The position numbers were made by a program, and so were the translations under genes. A DNA stretch of 31,087 bases from NCBI GenBank assembly GCA_003233545.1, contig QILZ01000160.1, forward strand, positions 1 through 31,087. Reading direction: 5' to 3'. Each line of letters opens with the position of its first letter. Position 1 is the stretch's first letter. The notes under the pieces are model-generated. The model was not told the origin of the DNA, did not search any database, and saw only the letters and a list, made by a program, of their open reading frames with translations. Positions 1 through 7,868 of this stretch are shown in pieces. This stretch comes from Spirochaetales bacterium (GTDB taxonomy: Bacteria; Spirochaetota; Spirochaetia; SZUA-6).

Positions 1-1393
1 TAATACTGTCTCCGGGATTATATATTTTCACCTTCACGTATCTGAATTTCTCCGGAGGAATGTTTTTTTCTTTTATTTCCGTGGAAATTGTCTGCTCGAG
101 CTTTTCCGGATGTACTGTTTTTGTCAGCGGTTTTATATTAAACAGGAAAAGGAACAGTACAAGAATAAAAAAGCCGGCAGTGTGAAGGATGTACGCAAGG
201 AGCGGTTTTTTTCTTCTTGTTTCATAGATATTTTCACTGCCTGTTCCGTAAAAAATAATTCTGTACCGGCCGAATAGAATCAGATCCTCTTCCTTGAGCT
301 TTTTTTGTTTCCTTTCCACACCATTTATGGTAAGGGGGATGTTGGACCGAATAAACGGAGTGTTGTTGAAATACTCTATTTTACAGATTGTTCCTCTTCG
401 TTTTCCCTTTAACCCGGACTCCGGTAGAAGTATGTCTGCATCTCCCTGTGAAGAGATAGCGGCTGGCAGTTTATGTATCCTCCTGAATTCCTTTCTGCCG
501 GAGGGGTGGATAATTTTAAGACGTGCGAAAGTACGGGTTCCTACGGGGATTTTCTCCGTTTTCCCCTTCCTGAAAAGTGCGAAGTATAGAAATGAAAAGA
601 TAAGTGCCGGTAGGAAAAAAGGATTTACCTGTTTTGTAACCGTGTATTTCGTATTTTTTATATCTGCCGCATCCGCCCTGTTTTTATTTTTTCCTGCGGC
701 TGTCAGAGGTTCTCTGTTCCTGTTTATTTCCCTGGCGATTGCTGTAGGCTGTGTAACCGTATAAAAGTGCAGGCGGCTTAACCCGACAGGTTTTTTCTTA
801 AGATCATTATTATTTGTTAAGGGGAAGCCTGCAAAGTAAAGGCTGACCGAATTATCAGCATGGCGCTTTAAGAAGCTGCTCCAGGAAGGTAAAAAATCAT
901 CCGTATTCGAAGAGATACCGTCGGAAATAAGAATTACCGACTTTTTTACTCCTTTTCCCTCTGTGCTGCAGTAGTTAATTCCAAATGCAACAGCCGAATC
1001 TATGGGGGATAATCCCCATGGTTCGATCTTTTTGGAATAATTTAAGATTTTCCGGTACGATGAAGAGAACGGGATTCTTAAAACAACATCCCTGCCTTTC
1101 CCGGTATCTTCTCCGAAGGTAACAAGCGCCCATTCCGATGGTTTCTTTACTTCCTGTAAAAGTGGGCTTAAGAATTTAACGGCGGCCTGCATCCTGTTTT
1201 CTTCGCTGCGTTTTCCGGGCTCCGTGCCGGCCTGCATGCGCATGCTGTAGGAAGAGTCGAGTATCAGAACCACGCTCGAAAGTAATGTTCCGTTCGGATT
1301 TGTATTTTGCCCGTATGCTGCCGATAAAAATATAATGAGAAAGAGGGAAATGGAAGATATTACCTGTTTCACTATGAAAATAAAAATTAACAT
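1..1393 (-). CDS. VWA-domain membrane protein with FHA-like C-terminal region (partial, 3' end outside window)
   Basis: This frame stays open from an ATG at 1393 through position 1, giving at least 464 residues; the C-terminus lies outside the window. I read it from the reverse complement. Residues 1-29 form a hydrophobic signal or anchor. Residues 41-195 look like a von Willebrand factor A domain: the MIDAS motif DSSYS (D46, S48, S50) starts it and ISDG (near 158) supplies the later Asp, with LSPID where a Thr is more usual. A second membrane segment lies near 256-275. Residues 288-385 have an FHA-like pattern (LP..ISSQGDADILLP, NGV, LILFG) but lack the usual GR and SxxH phosphopeptide residues. 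A third membrane segment lies near 398-420. VWA/FHA proteins usually act in protein assembly or signalling at the envelope; the exact role here is unknown. The start is uncertain: no Shine-Dalgarno is seen at 1393, and a GTG at 1372 is an alternative. The start lies only 18 bp from the divergent gene. Confidence 0.75.
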   Translation of the reverse strand, partial: MLIFIFIVKQVISSISLFLIIFLSAAYGQNTNPNGTLLSSVVLILDSSYSMRMQAGTEPGKRSEENRMQAAVKFLSPLLQEVKKPSEWALVTFGEDTGKGRDVVLRIPFSSSYRKILNYSKKIEPWGLSPIDSAVAFGINYCSTEGKGVKKSVILISDGISSNTDDFLPSWSSFLKRHADNSVSLYFAGFPLTNNNDLKKKPVGLSRLHFYTVTQPTAIAREINRNREPLTAAGKNKNRADAADIKNTKYTVTKQVNPFFLPALIFSFLYFALFRKGKTEKIPVGTRTFARLKIIHPSGRKEFRRIHKLPAAISSQGDADILLPESGLKGKRRGTICKIEYFNNTPFIRSNIPLTINGVERKQKKLKEEDLILFGRYRIIFYGTGSENIYETRRKKPLLAYILHTAGFFILVLFLFLFNIKPLTKTVHPEKLEQTISTEIKEKNIPPEKFRYVKVKIYNPGDSI

Positions 1394-1411
1394 AAAGGTG
1401 GAAATTAGTCT

Positions 1412-1924
1412 ATGCGTTTAAAATTCTCAGTTATTGTTATTCTGGGGCTGTTCGCTGTCCGCGTTTTTTCGGAGACTCTCTGTTTGTATGTGGAGGAGCG
1501 TACAAACGGGACACCCGGACCCTTTCCTCCTCCTACCAAGGAAGGAATTTATTACGGTTTGTTCGATGGTGATCATATAGTTTTTGATACGGGAGATAAG
1601 AATATACTGCGCGTAAACTGGCAAAAGCAGGAGTTTGACGAGGCTCTTAACCTGTCCGTAGAGGGAGGTGCCCGTTATCTTGTTGCCGTAAGGGTTAATA
1701 CCGTAAAGCATAAAACTAAGGATAAACAAACTATTGTAAATACGGAAGCTTCATATTATTTATACGATGCAAGATACTCGAAACTAATTGAAAAGGGTAA
1801 TGTAGAGGGCGATAATAGTGGTAAAGAAAGCAGGATTAATCAGAAAAAACTGGATTTTACACTCGGAGAAAAGATAGCCTCGATTATAAATGATTCAATC
1901 AAGAAATACGTCGATAAACTCTGA
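1412..1924 (+). CDS. Small secreted protein of unknown function
   Basis: This encodes 170 residues and I do not recognise a family. The N-terminus (MRLKFSVIVILGLFAVRVFS) is a clear signal peptide with an Ala/Val-rich core and a probable signal-peptidase I site after FS; no lipobox Cys is present, so a soluble periplasmic or outer-membrane-associated protein is likely. The mature part is short, hydrophilic and beta-rich in pattern, with a Pro-rich stretch near residue 37 and a helical C-terminus (GEKIASIINDSIKKYVDKL). The start is supported by AAAGGTGG at 1394-1401, about 10 nt before the ATG. It begins 18 bp from the divergent VWA gene, and its last 30 bp overlap the convergent end of manA. 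Its promoter must lie within the start of the VWA gene. Confidence 0.75.
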   Translation: MRLKFSVIVILGLFAVRVFSETLCLYVEERTNGTPGPFPPPTKEGIYYGLFDGDHIVFDTGDKNILRVNWQKQEFDEALNLSVEGGARYLVAVRVNTVKHKTKDKQTIVNTEASYYLYDARYSKLIEKGNVEGDNSGKESRINQKKLDFTLGEKIASIINDSIKKYVDKL

Positions 1925-2914
1925 GTTTTCGGCCGGTTTAATGCGGAGCTTCGTGCACACAGGCGGAATAAAAAAAGTATTACCCTTTTTATACGGGATA
2001 CTGCCATATTTTAAGCCGCCCTGTGCGGGATCGTCTGTTTGCCATTTCATAATACCCGAGCCTTCGGTTACTATCAGTATATTAAACCTGTCTTCCTGAT
2101 TCTCTTTAATCTTATAATTTTTATCTATATTGTACCGCTTAACTGTAAAGTACGGTGACTTAACAAGTGTGGAGACGAGGCCGAAGGGTTGTTTTTCTCC
2201 TCTTATCCTCATCACATTTTCCCTGAAATCGAAGTTAATTACTTCCAGCGCTTTTTCCATATGCAGAGGCCTTGGCTTTCCGTCGAATCCCAGCCGTTTC
2301 CAGTCGTAAAGCCTGTATGTGGAATCGGAGCTTTCCTGGATTTCCAGAAGCACAACTCCTCCGAGTATGGCATGAACAGTGCCTGCGGGAACAAGGAGAA
2401 CATCGCCTTTTTTAATATCGACATATCTTAAGAGTTTTTCGATGGCTCCTGTGGTTCCGCCGCTGATAGCGCTTTCCAATACGGAACGGTTAGTTCCTTC
2501 CTGTAAGCCATAGATAAGCTGTGCATTCGGTTCACTGTACAGGATGTACCACATTTCGGTCTTGCCGCGGTCATTTTCATGCTCTTTCGCATAGGCATCA
2601 TCCGGGTGAACCTGTACGGAAAGTTTATCCGATGCATCGATGAATTTTATCAGTACAGGCAGGGTTTTATATCCCCTTTCAATTATTCTTGTTCCCAGCA
2701 TTTCCTTGAGGTTCATGGCAATGGCCTTATCCAGCTTTGTACCCTCTAAGGAGCCGGAAGCAATTGTACTGATTCCGTTATGATGTGTAGAGGCTTCCCA
2801 TGACTCTCCGAATTTCCCCGGGGGAAGTTTTTTGCCTATAACTGTTTCCAGTCTCCTTCCTCCCCAGATTTTTTCCATTAATACAGGTTTTAAAAGAAAA
2901 GGTTCTATAATCAT
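1895..2914 (-). CDS. manA: Mannose-6-phosphate isomerase, class I (short Bacillus-type)
   Basis: This enzyme interconverts mannose 6-phosphate and fructose 6-phosphate in the cytoplasm, linking mannose use and sugar-nucleotide synthesis to glycolysis. At 339 residues it resembles the short Firmicute ManA. The N-terminus reads EPFLLKPVLMEKIWGG, typical of the family. The zinc site is visible as QVHP (Q101, H103), KTEMWY (E120) and GTVHAI (H181), followed by the SSDSTYRLYDW active-site stretch at about 195-205. I chose the ATG at 2914 because family similarity begins right there; an upstream TTG (2953) and ATG (2944) would add an unrelated tail. None has a Shine-Dalgarno; a promoter whose -10 ends 9 nt before the ATG suggests a nearly leaderless mRNA. 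The last 30 bp overlap the convergent 1412 gene. Confidence 0.93.
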   Translation of the reverse strand: MIIEPFLLKPVLMEKIWGGRRLETVIGKKLPPGKFGESWEASTHHNGISTIASGSLEGTKLDKAIAMNLKEMLGTRIIERGYKTLPVLIKFIDASDKLSVQVHPDDAYAKEHENDRGKTEMWYILYSEPNAQLIYGLQEGTNRSVLESAISGGTTGAIEKLLRYVDIKKGDVLLVPAGTVHAILGGVVLLEIQESSDSTYRLYDWKRLGFDGKPRPLHMEKALEVINFDFRENVMRIRGEKQPFGLVSTLVKSPYFTVKRYNIDKNYKIKENQEDRFNILIVTEGSGIMKWQTDDPAQGGLKYGSIPYKKGNTFFIPPVCTKLRIKPAENSEFIDVFLD

Positions 2915-2923
2915 AATAGTACT

Positions 2924-2953
2924 ATAATAACTGGACAAGCCCATACATTTCAA
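2924..2953 (-). promoter_or_regulatory. Predicted sigma-70 promoter of manA, nearly leaderless
   Basis: On the minus strand TTGAAA (2953-2948) is separated by 18 bp from TATTAT (2929-2924). Only 9 nt separate the -10 box from the ATG at 2914, so a normal start point would leave a 5' leader of about 2-3 nt. No Shine-Dalgarno is present. It overlaps the predicted promoter of the divergent SPOR gene. Confidence 0.55.
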
Positions 2954-2959
2954 TAAAAT
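2932..2959 (+). promoter_or_regulatory. Predicted sigma-70 promoter of the SPOR-protein/ligA unit
   Basis: TGGACA (2932-2937), 16 bp, TAAAAT (2954-2959). A start near 2966 gives a leader of about 46 nt that contains the inverted repeat at 2976-3001. The box positions interleave with those of the divergent manA promoter, so the two promoters may compete. Confidence 0.45.
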
Positions 2960-2975
2960 AATAGTCAGAGAAAGG

Positions 2976-3001
2976 TAATTTCCTTCCGATTATGGAAATT
3001 A
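2976..3001 (+). repeat. Inverted repeat in the leader just before the SPOR gene's ribosome binding site
   Basis: TAATTTCC (2976-2983) and GGAAATTA (2994-3001) form a perfect 8-bp inverted repeat around a 10-nt loop. The right arm touches AGGAG (3001-3005), the Shine-Dalgarno of the 3012 gene. It could be a small mRNA hairpin that modulates translation, or a dimeric operator. Function is inferred from position only. Confidence 0.5.
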
Positions 3002-3011
3002 GGAGATCTCT

Positions 3012-4406
3012 ATGAAAAAGTGGGTTACCGTTTTTGCTCTGTTATTTATTATAGCTTCAGGCTTGTCGGGAGAAGAACTCTGGAAAGGTAATGCAGCGGT
3101 AATAAGGGGGGGAAGTCTCGATCATGCAGGTCTGTATGCTGTGTCGAATTCGTTTTCCAGGTACTCGAGAATAATTGTAAAAAATCTTAAAAACGGCAAA
3201 GAGGCTGCAATAACCGTTGTGGGCAGAATTCCGGAAACTTCCAATATGTTTATTCTTCTCTCCCGTGGAGCGGCCGAGTTACTTGGGATGCCGGAAAATG
3301 ATATTATCAGAGTCACCGTTAAATTAAGCAGCGAACCGGGTACGGTAACAGAGGGAATGCCGGGTGACCTGGCATACAACCCCGATCCGGATATAAATCC
3401 TGCGGTTATGGTGCCTGAGGAAAAGGCGGAGGAACGGCTGACGGTAAAGAAAAAACCGGAGGTTAAACCGGTTCCGGAAGTAAAACCCGCCGGAGAAACA
3501 GTAAAAACCGCGGTTAAGGAAACCGAAGTAAAAAAAACTGAAGTAAAAAAAACTGTTTCCGGTACTGTTTCCGGTGATGAAAATGCTGATATATTAAAAT
3601 ATCTAACCGGGCGCAGGCTTAAGAAAACCCTGTTTAAGAAGCCTCACAGTGAGGAAGCTCTTACCCTTCTCGAAAAACCCAGGTCTCCGTCAAAGGAGAA
3701 AGCTGTTATCAGTTTAAATGCGGAACCGGAAAGTGAAAATTTAAAAAAACAGGTTCAGATTTCAGATGTATTAAGCAAGCCTTCCGTACCGGGGAACGGG
3801 AATCCTTCTCTGGAACTGCCCGGAGTGGAAACCCCCGGGGTGGAGACCCCTGTAAAACAGAAGCTGCCTGTTAAAGAGTATACGGGGGAGGCGTTAAAAG
3901 AGACGCCCGAAGAACCGGAGGCAGCAGGGAAGCCTGAAGAAAAGAAAAGTATCAAACCATCTGCAAGTACTGCAGTACTTAAGCCCGGAACGGTAAAGCT
4001 GGTATTGGAACCAACGGAACCCAAACCCCCTCCCTCTGCAGCCGGGGGTAAATCCGTGAAACAGAGCAGGGCGGAGGTGAAAAAAGCACCGGAAAAGGCG
4101 GTTAAAAAGACAGCCGGGCCGGAAAAGGCAGAAAATAAATTTGTCTATAAGGCTCTGTCAACAAATGAATTACCGAAGAAGTCCTATTTTCTTCAGATCG
4201 GAGCATATTCCAGCCTGGTTCTTGCGGAAAAACTCGTAGGAGAACTTAAAGGGTCATACCCGGTTACTGTGCTCTACTGGAAGGGCGGAAAACATATTAT
4301 ATATAAGGTTCTCATAGGACCCTTAAATGAGGATGAAAGCGGTACTCTTCTGTTCCGGTTTCGTGCCAGGGGATTTAAGGGTTCGTTTATACGTTACACC
4401 GATTAA
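3012..4406 (+). CDS. Secreted SPOR-domain protein with degenerate RlpA-like barrel
   Basis: This 464-residue protein has a signal peptide (residues 1-20, ending ASGLSG). Residues about 40-108 resemble the RlpA double-psi beta-barrel (SNSFSRYSRIIVKNLKNGKEA, then SRGAAELLGM), but the usual NDRGPF catalytic stretch is replaced by VGRIPE, so lytic activity looks doubtful. A long Lys/Glu/Pro-rich linker (about 110-385, with repeats such as GVETPGVETP and TEVKKTEVKK) should span the periplasm. Residues about 390-464 form a SPOR domain (YFLQIGAYSS, ending FKGSFIRYTD), a fold that binds denuded septal peptidoglycan. A role in division or peptidoglycan organisation is inferred. AGGAG lies before the ATG. 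ligA follows after 11 bp, so the two are probably co-transcribed. Confidence 0.85.
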   Translation: MKKWVTVFALLFIIASGLSGEELWKGNAAVIRGGSLDHAGLYAVSNSFSRYSRIIVKNLKNGKEAAITVVGRIPETSNMFILLSRGAAELLGMPENDIIRVTVKLSSEPGTVTEGMPGDLAYNPDPDINPAVMVPEEKAEERLTVKKKPEVKPVPEVKPAGETVKTAVKETEVKKTEVKKTVSGTVSGDENADILKYLTGRRLKKTLFKKPHSEEALTLLEKPRSPSKEKAVISLNAEPESENLKKQVQISDVLSKPSVPGNGNPSLELPGVETPGVETPVKQKLPVKEYTGEALKETPEEPEAAGKPEEKKSIKPSASTAVLKPGTVKLVLEPTEPKPPPSAAGGKSVKQSRAEVKKAPEKAVKKTAGPEKAENKFVYKALSTNELPKKSYFLQIGAYSSLVLAEKLVGELKGSYPVTVLYWKGGKHIIYKVLIGPLNEDESGTLLFRFRARGFKGSFIRYTD

Positions 4407-4417
4407 ATAAAACTAGA

Positions 4418-6472
4418 ATGACAGAAGATCAGGCAAGGATAAGAATCGGAGAGCTTTCCGGTAAACTCAGAAGATATCAGTACGAATACTTTATTTTAAG
4501 CAGACCTACCGTTTCCGATACTGAGTATGACAGGCTGTTCGATGAACTTATTGGGCTGGAAAAACAGTTTCCCGGTCTTGTAGAACCGGATTCACCGACA
4601 AAGAGGGTGGGATCGGACCTTTCACAGGATTTTCCTGAAGTACGCCATACAATACCTGTTTTAAGTCTCGACAAGGTGTACAGTTACCGGGAAATTACCG
4701 AATGGATCATTAAAACAGATAAAAAATCGGGACATACATGCTCTTTTGTGCTGGAAGAGAAAATAGATGGAGCTTCTATAGTTCTGTACTATGAATCTGG
4801 TATTCTTACACGTGCCGTTACAAGAGGTAACGGAGAAGTCGGTAACGATATTACCGGAAATGTAAAAACGATTAATTCCGTTCCCCTGAAACTGACAAAA
4901 CCGGTAAACGCAGCGGTAAGAGGAGAAATCTATCTCCCAGGGGACAGATTCGACGAGATAAATAAGAAAATGGATATACCCTATGCAAATCCCAGAAACC
5001 TTGCATCCGGAACTCTTCGAAGGGTAAAGAGCAGCGAAGTTGCAGCGGTTCCCCTTGATATTTTTGTTTACGAGGGTTTTCTGGAAGGGGAATTTCCCAC
5101 TCATGTAGAAGTTCTGGATGAATTATTGGAACTCGGCTTCCGGCTGAATCCTAATACGGGATATTTTTCCGATACTTCCGATTTAAAGGTTATTAAGAAT
5201 AATCATCCTTCCTGGTATACAGGTACCGTTAATGATATCGGTGAATATCTGGAAAAAAAGAAAAGAGAAAGGGAAAAACTGGCATACGAAATCGACGGTA
5301 TTGTTGTAAAGGTAAATGAAATCAGTGAACGCGAGAAACTCGGATACACCGGACACCATCCGAGATGGGCTGTCGCCTATAAGTTCGAATCCCCTGAGGG
5401 TATTACCACGATCAGGGATATTACGGTTCAGGTCGGTAGAACGGGAAGGGTTACCCCTGTTGCGAGGGTGGAGCCTGTGGAAATATCCGGTTCCGTTATT
5501 TCCAATGTTACACTACACAATCAGGATTATATAGACATGCTCGAATTGGCAGTAGGAGACAGGGTTGCCGTTTCGAAAAGAGGGGATGTTATACCTGCGG
5601 TAGAACGTGTTCTGGAAAAAAATGAATCGGGAAATACAACCTGGCGGATGCCCGGGTACTGCCCCTCCTGTAACCGTATACTGATAAAAACAGGTGCGCA
5701 TCATTTCTGTATTAACAATACTTGCCCTGCACAGATACGGGGAAGATTAAAGTTTTTTGTTGCACGGGGGCAGATGGATATAGAGAGTCTCGGCCCTGAA
5801 ACACTCGATGTTCTCATAGAAAAAGGTTGGGTATCGGATGTTGCCGATCTCTATACCTTTAATCCGGAAGCCCTGATCGAACTTCCGGGGTTCGGGGATA
5901 AGAAAGTGAAGCTTATAAGGGACGGACTGGAAAAAAGTAAAAACAAGCCCTTTGCCACTGTTCTTAAATCTCTCGGGATTCCGGAAATGGGACCAAAAGT
6001 TATCGAGCTTCTCATAGAAGCAGGCTACGGGGATATCGATTCGCTGTTTAAACTTGCGGATACGGATGATACTAAACCCCTGATGTCCATACACGGAATA
6101 GGCGAAAAGACCGCTTTAATGATAATTGAAGAGTTAAAAAAACCTCAGGTCAGAAAAAGGATAGAAAATCTTAAGAAAGCAGGGCTGCGGTTTGCCGAAG
6201 AAACGGGAGAAGAAGAGGATACAGATATATTACCTGAAATCTTTAAAGGCCAGACGTGGTGTGTAACGGGCAGCTTTAAACATTTTAAACCGCGGGAACT
6301 TGCAATGGAAGAAGTCAAAAAACGCGGAGGGAGAGTTACATCTAATATAACCTCAAAAACAACACATCTTCTTACAGGTCAGGGAGCCGGGAGCAAGTTA
6401 AACAGAGCTGCCGCCCTTGATGTAAAGATTGTAAAAGAGAATGATTTTCTTAAAATGCTTAAAGGAAAATAA
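4418..6472 (+). CDS. ligA: NAD-dependent DNA ligase
   Basis: This enzyme seals nicks in DNA during replication and repair, using NAD+ for adenylation. Its 684 residues match the family's usual length. The order is: N-terminal Ia domain, adenylation domain with EEKIDG (adenylated Lys115) and TRGNGEVG, OB domain (VQVGRTGRVTPVARV), zinc finger with four Cys (C415, C418, C431, C436), helix-hairpin-helix repeats (about 440-590, e.g. LPGFGDKKV and IHGIGEKTA), and a C-terminal BRCT domain (about 600-684, GQTWCVTGSF). TRGNG replaces the more common TRGDG. It starts 11 bp after the SPOR gene with no clear Shine-Dalgarno, so translation may be coupled to that gene. Confidence 0.98.
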   Translation: MTEDQARIRIGELSGKLRRYQYEYFILSRPTVSDTEYDRLFDELIGLEKQFPGLVEPDSPTKRVGSDLSQDFPEVRHTIPVLSLDKVYSYREITEWIIKTDKKSGHTCSFVLEEKIDGASIVLYYESGILTRAVTRGNGEVGNDITGNVKTINSVPLKLTKPVNAAVRGEIYLPGDRFDEINKKMDIPYANPRNLASGTLRRVKSSEVAAVPLDIFVYEGFLEGEFPTHVEVLDELLELGFRLNPNTGYFSDTSDLKVIKNNHPSWYTGTVNDIGEYLEKKKREREKLAYEIDGIVVKVNEISEREKLGYTGHHPRWAVAYKFESPEGITTIRDITVQVGRTGRVTPVARVEPVEISGSVISNVTLHNQDYIDMLELAVGDRVAVSKRGDVIPAVERVLEKNESGNTTWRMPGYCPSCNRILIKTGAHHFCINNTCPAQIRGRLKFFVARGQMDIESLGPETLDVLIEKGWVSDVADLYTFNPEALIELPGFGDKKVKLIRDGLEKSKNKPFATVLKSLGIPEMGPKVIELLIEAGYGDIDSLFKLADTDDTKPLMSIHGIGEKTALMIIEELKKPQVRKRIENLKKAGLRFAEETGEEEDTDILPEIFKGQTWCVTGSFKHFKPRELAMEEVKKRGGRVTSNITSKTTHLLTGQGAGSKLNRAAALDVKIVKENDFLKMLKGK

Positions 6473-6516
6473 GGTTTAACCGGCGGAGTACCGTTAAAAC
6501 TTATTCAAAGAAATAC

Positions 6517-6545
6517 TTGACCTCGATGTTAACACGGTTTAGAGT
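6517..6545 (+). promoter_or_regulatory. Predicted sigma-70 promoter of the nucleoside ABC system
   Basis: TTGACC (6517-6522), 17 bp, TAGAGT (6540-6545). A start near 6552 gives a leader of about 30 nt. GGAGG sits about 10 nt before the ATG at 6583. It lies in the 110-bp gap after ligA. Confidence 0.6.
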
Positions 6546-6582
6546 GATAAAAAAAAATATCATATAAACGGAGGAAATAAGG

Positions 6583-7725
6583 ATGAAGAAACTTGGTTTT
6601 GTACTGATCCTGCTTCTTTCTGTGTCTCTCATTTTTGCAGGAGGGACAAAGGAAAAGAGTAAGACTGCCGGTCCTAAGTATAAAATAGGATTGGTTTTTG
6701 ACATCGGAGGACGGGGTGACAAATCGTTTAACGATTCGGCTCATGCAGGTCTTGTTCACATTGCAAAGCAGTATAAAGGATATATAAAGGACGACCCGGA
6801 TAATGTAAATTACGGAACCGTAATCGAGATGAAATATCTGGAACCGAAAGCAGGAGGGCAGGACAGGGAGCAGCTGTTAAGAGTCTTGGCAGAGCAGGGA
6901 TACAATCTCATCTATGGTATCGGTTTTATGTTCTCCGATCCGCTTGCAAAGGTAGCAAAAGATTTTCCAAATGTGCACTTTGCAATAGTAGATGGGTATA
7001 TACCGAATCTAGATAAGAACAGTAATATAACATGTCTTCTTTTTAAAGAACATGAGGGTTCCTTCCTCGTTGGTGCAATAGCCGGGCTTATGAATAAAGG
7101 CGGCAAGATAGGGTTTATCGGCGGAATGGATATTCCTCTGATTCATAAGTTCGAAGGTGGTTATATAGCCGGTGCACTCTATGTAAATCCGAAACTCAGG
7201 GACGAATCCATGATCCTTGCACAGTATATAGGTAAGGATCCCTCTGCTTTTAAAGATGCCCCTGCGGCATATAATATCGCAAGCAACATGTACAGGCAGG
7301 GTGCGACGATAATTTACCATGCAGCGGGTGCTTCCGGCGACGGACTGTTCCAGGCTGCGGAAGAGTATAAAAAACTGGCTATCGGGGTGGATTCCGATCA
7401 GGGACTTATATATGCAACTGCCAAAGATGCTGCTACAAGGGCAAGAGCAAAATACATATTAACTTCCATGTTAAAGAGAGTGGATAATGCGGTTTTCCGG
7501 ACTGCTACGGAATTAATCGAAAACGGGAGGGTTGACGGCGGTTATCATTCCTTCGGGCTTAAGGAAAATGGTGTCGGGTTTGCAGTTAATAAATATAACA
7601 AAGATGAACTTGCTCCGATTATAAGTAAGATAGAGAGTATCAGGAAAAAGATAATAGACGGCGAAATAGTCGTTCCTGATAATGACAGTAAAGTAAAGGC
7701 ATGGGCCTTAAAAAACCTTAAATAG
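6583..7725 (+). CDS. BMP-family substrate-binding protein (purine nucleoside type)
   Basis: This 380-residue protein is the probable periplasmic binding component of the ABC importer encoded downstream. It belongs to the BMP/PnrA/TmpC family, which binds purine nucleosides. The typical start IGLVFDIGGRGDKSFND (about residues 34-50) carries the Asp and Asn positions used in nucleoside binding, followed by NEGSFLVG-like HEGSFLVGAIAGL, GFIGGMDIPL, HAAGASGDG and IGVDSDQ. The signal peptide ends LIFAGGTKEKS: unlike Treponema TmpC it has no lipobox Cys, so it is probably released by signal peptidase I rather than lipid-anchored. Such FAGG ends are common in spirochaete binding proteins. It has its own promoter and a strong ribosome binding site, and a hairpin terminator follows, an arrangement that would give more binding protein than transporter. 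Confidence 0.92.
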   Translation: MKKLGFVLILLLSVSLIFAGGTKEKSKTAGPKYKIGLVFDIGGRGDKSFNDSAHAGLVHIAKQYKGYIKDDPDNVNYGTVIEMKYLEPKAGGQDREQLLRVLAEQGYNLIYGIGFMFSDPLAKVAKDFPNVHFAIVDGYIPNLDKNSNITCLLFKEHEGSFLVGAIAGLMNKGGKIGFIGGMDIPLIHKFEGGYIAGALYVNPKLRDESMILAQYIGKDPSAFKDAPAAYNIASNMYRQGATIIYHAAGASGDGLFQAAEEYKKLAIGVDSDQGLIYATAKDAATRARAKYILTSMLKRVDNAVFRTATELIENGRVDGGYHSFGLKENGVGFAVNKYNKDELAPIISKIESIRKKIIDGEIVVPDNDSKVKAWALKNLK

Positions 7726-7739
7726 TTTTATTTTTTAAC

Positions 7740-7779
7740 AGGCGGGACTGTGACCGGTTCCGCCTCTTCTTTTTTTATT
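7740..7779 (+). terminator. Intrinsic terminator or attenuator after the BMP gene
   Basis: AGGCGGGA (7740-7747) pairs with TTCCGCCT (7758-7765), 8 bp with one G-T pair and a 10-nt loop, followed by a T-rich tract (7766-7779). It lies between the binding-protein gene and the ATPase gene and probably works as a partial terminator that sets their ratio. Confidence 0.8.
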
Positions 7780-7803
7780 TATGGCCGTATATAAACCGTA
7801 ATA

Positions 7804-7837
7804 TAACTTGTTAAGTTAAACGGCCCGAAATTATTGT
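7804..7837 (+). promoter_or_regulatory. Palindrome and possible internal promoter before the ATPase gene
   Basis: TAACTTGTTAAGTTA (7804-7818) is a perfect inverted repeat with 6-bp arms. It overlaps TTGTTA (7808-7813), which with TATTGT (7832-7837, 18 bp spacing) could be a weak promoter for the downstream genes. GGCCG (7783-7787) and CGGCC (7821-7825) flank it as outer arms. An operator over an internal promoter is one reading; a structured RNA is another. Confidence 0.35.
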
Positions 7838-7868
7838 AAATACTTCAAATTAAGCAAAGGATTTTAAA

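Noticed and set aside
294..764. 156-codon open frame on the plus strand
   Set aside because: It is the antisense of the VWA/FHA coding frame, which has recognisable domain motifs; no ribosome binding site or family pattern supports it.
2915..2953. Extended manA start at the upstream TTG
   Set aside because: The added residues do not match the family and lie over the predicted promoter.
4661..5104. 147-codon minus-strand frame inside ligA
   Set aside because: Antisense shadow of ligA, whose adenylation domain fully explains the sequence.
6474..6500. Hairpin after ligA as a terminator
   Set aside because: The stem is bulged and no T tract follows.
7780..7868. Purine riboswitch upstream of the nucleoside ABC genes
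   Set aside because: The conserved three-way junction bases of the purine aptamer are not present.
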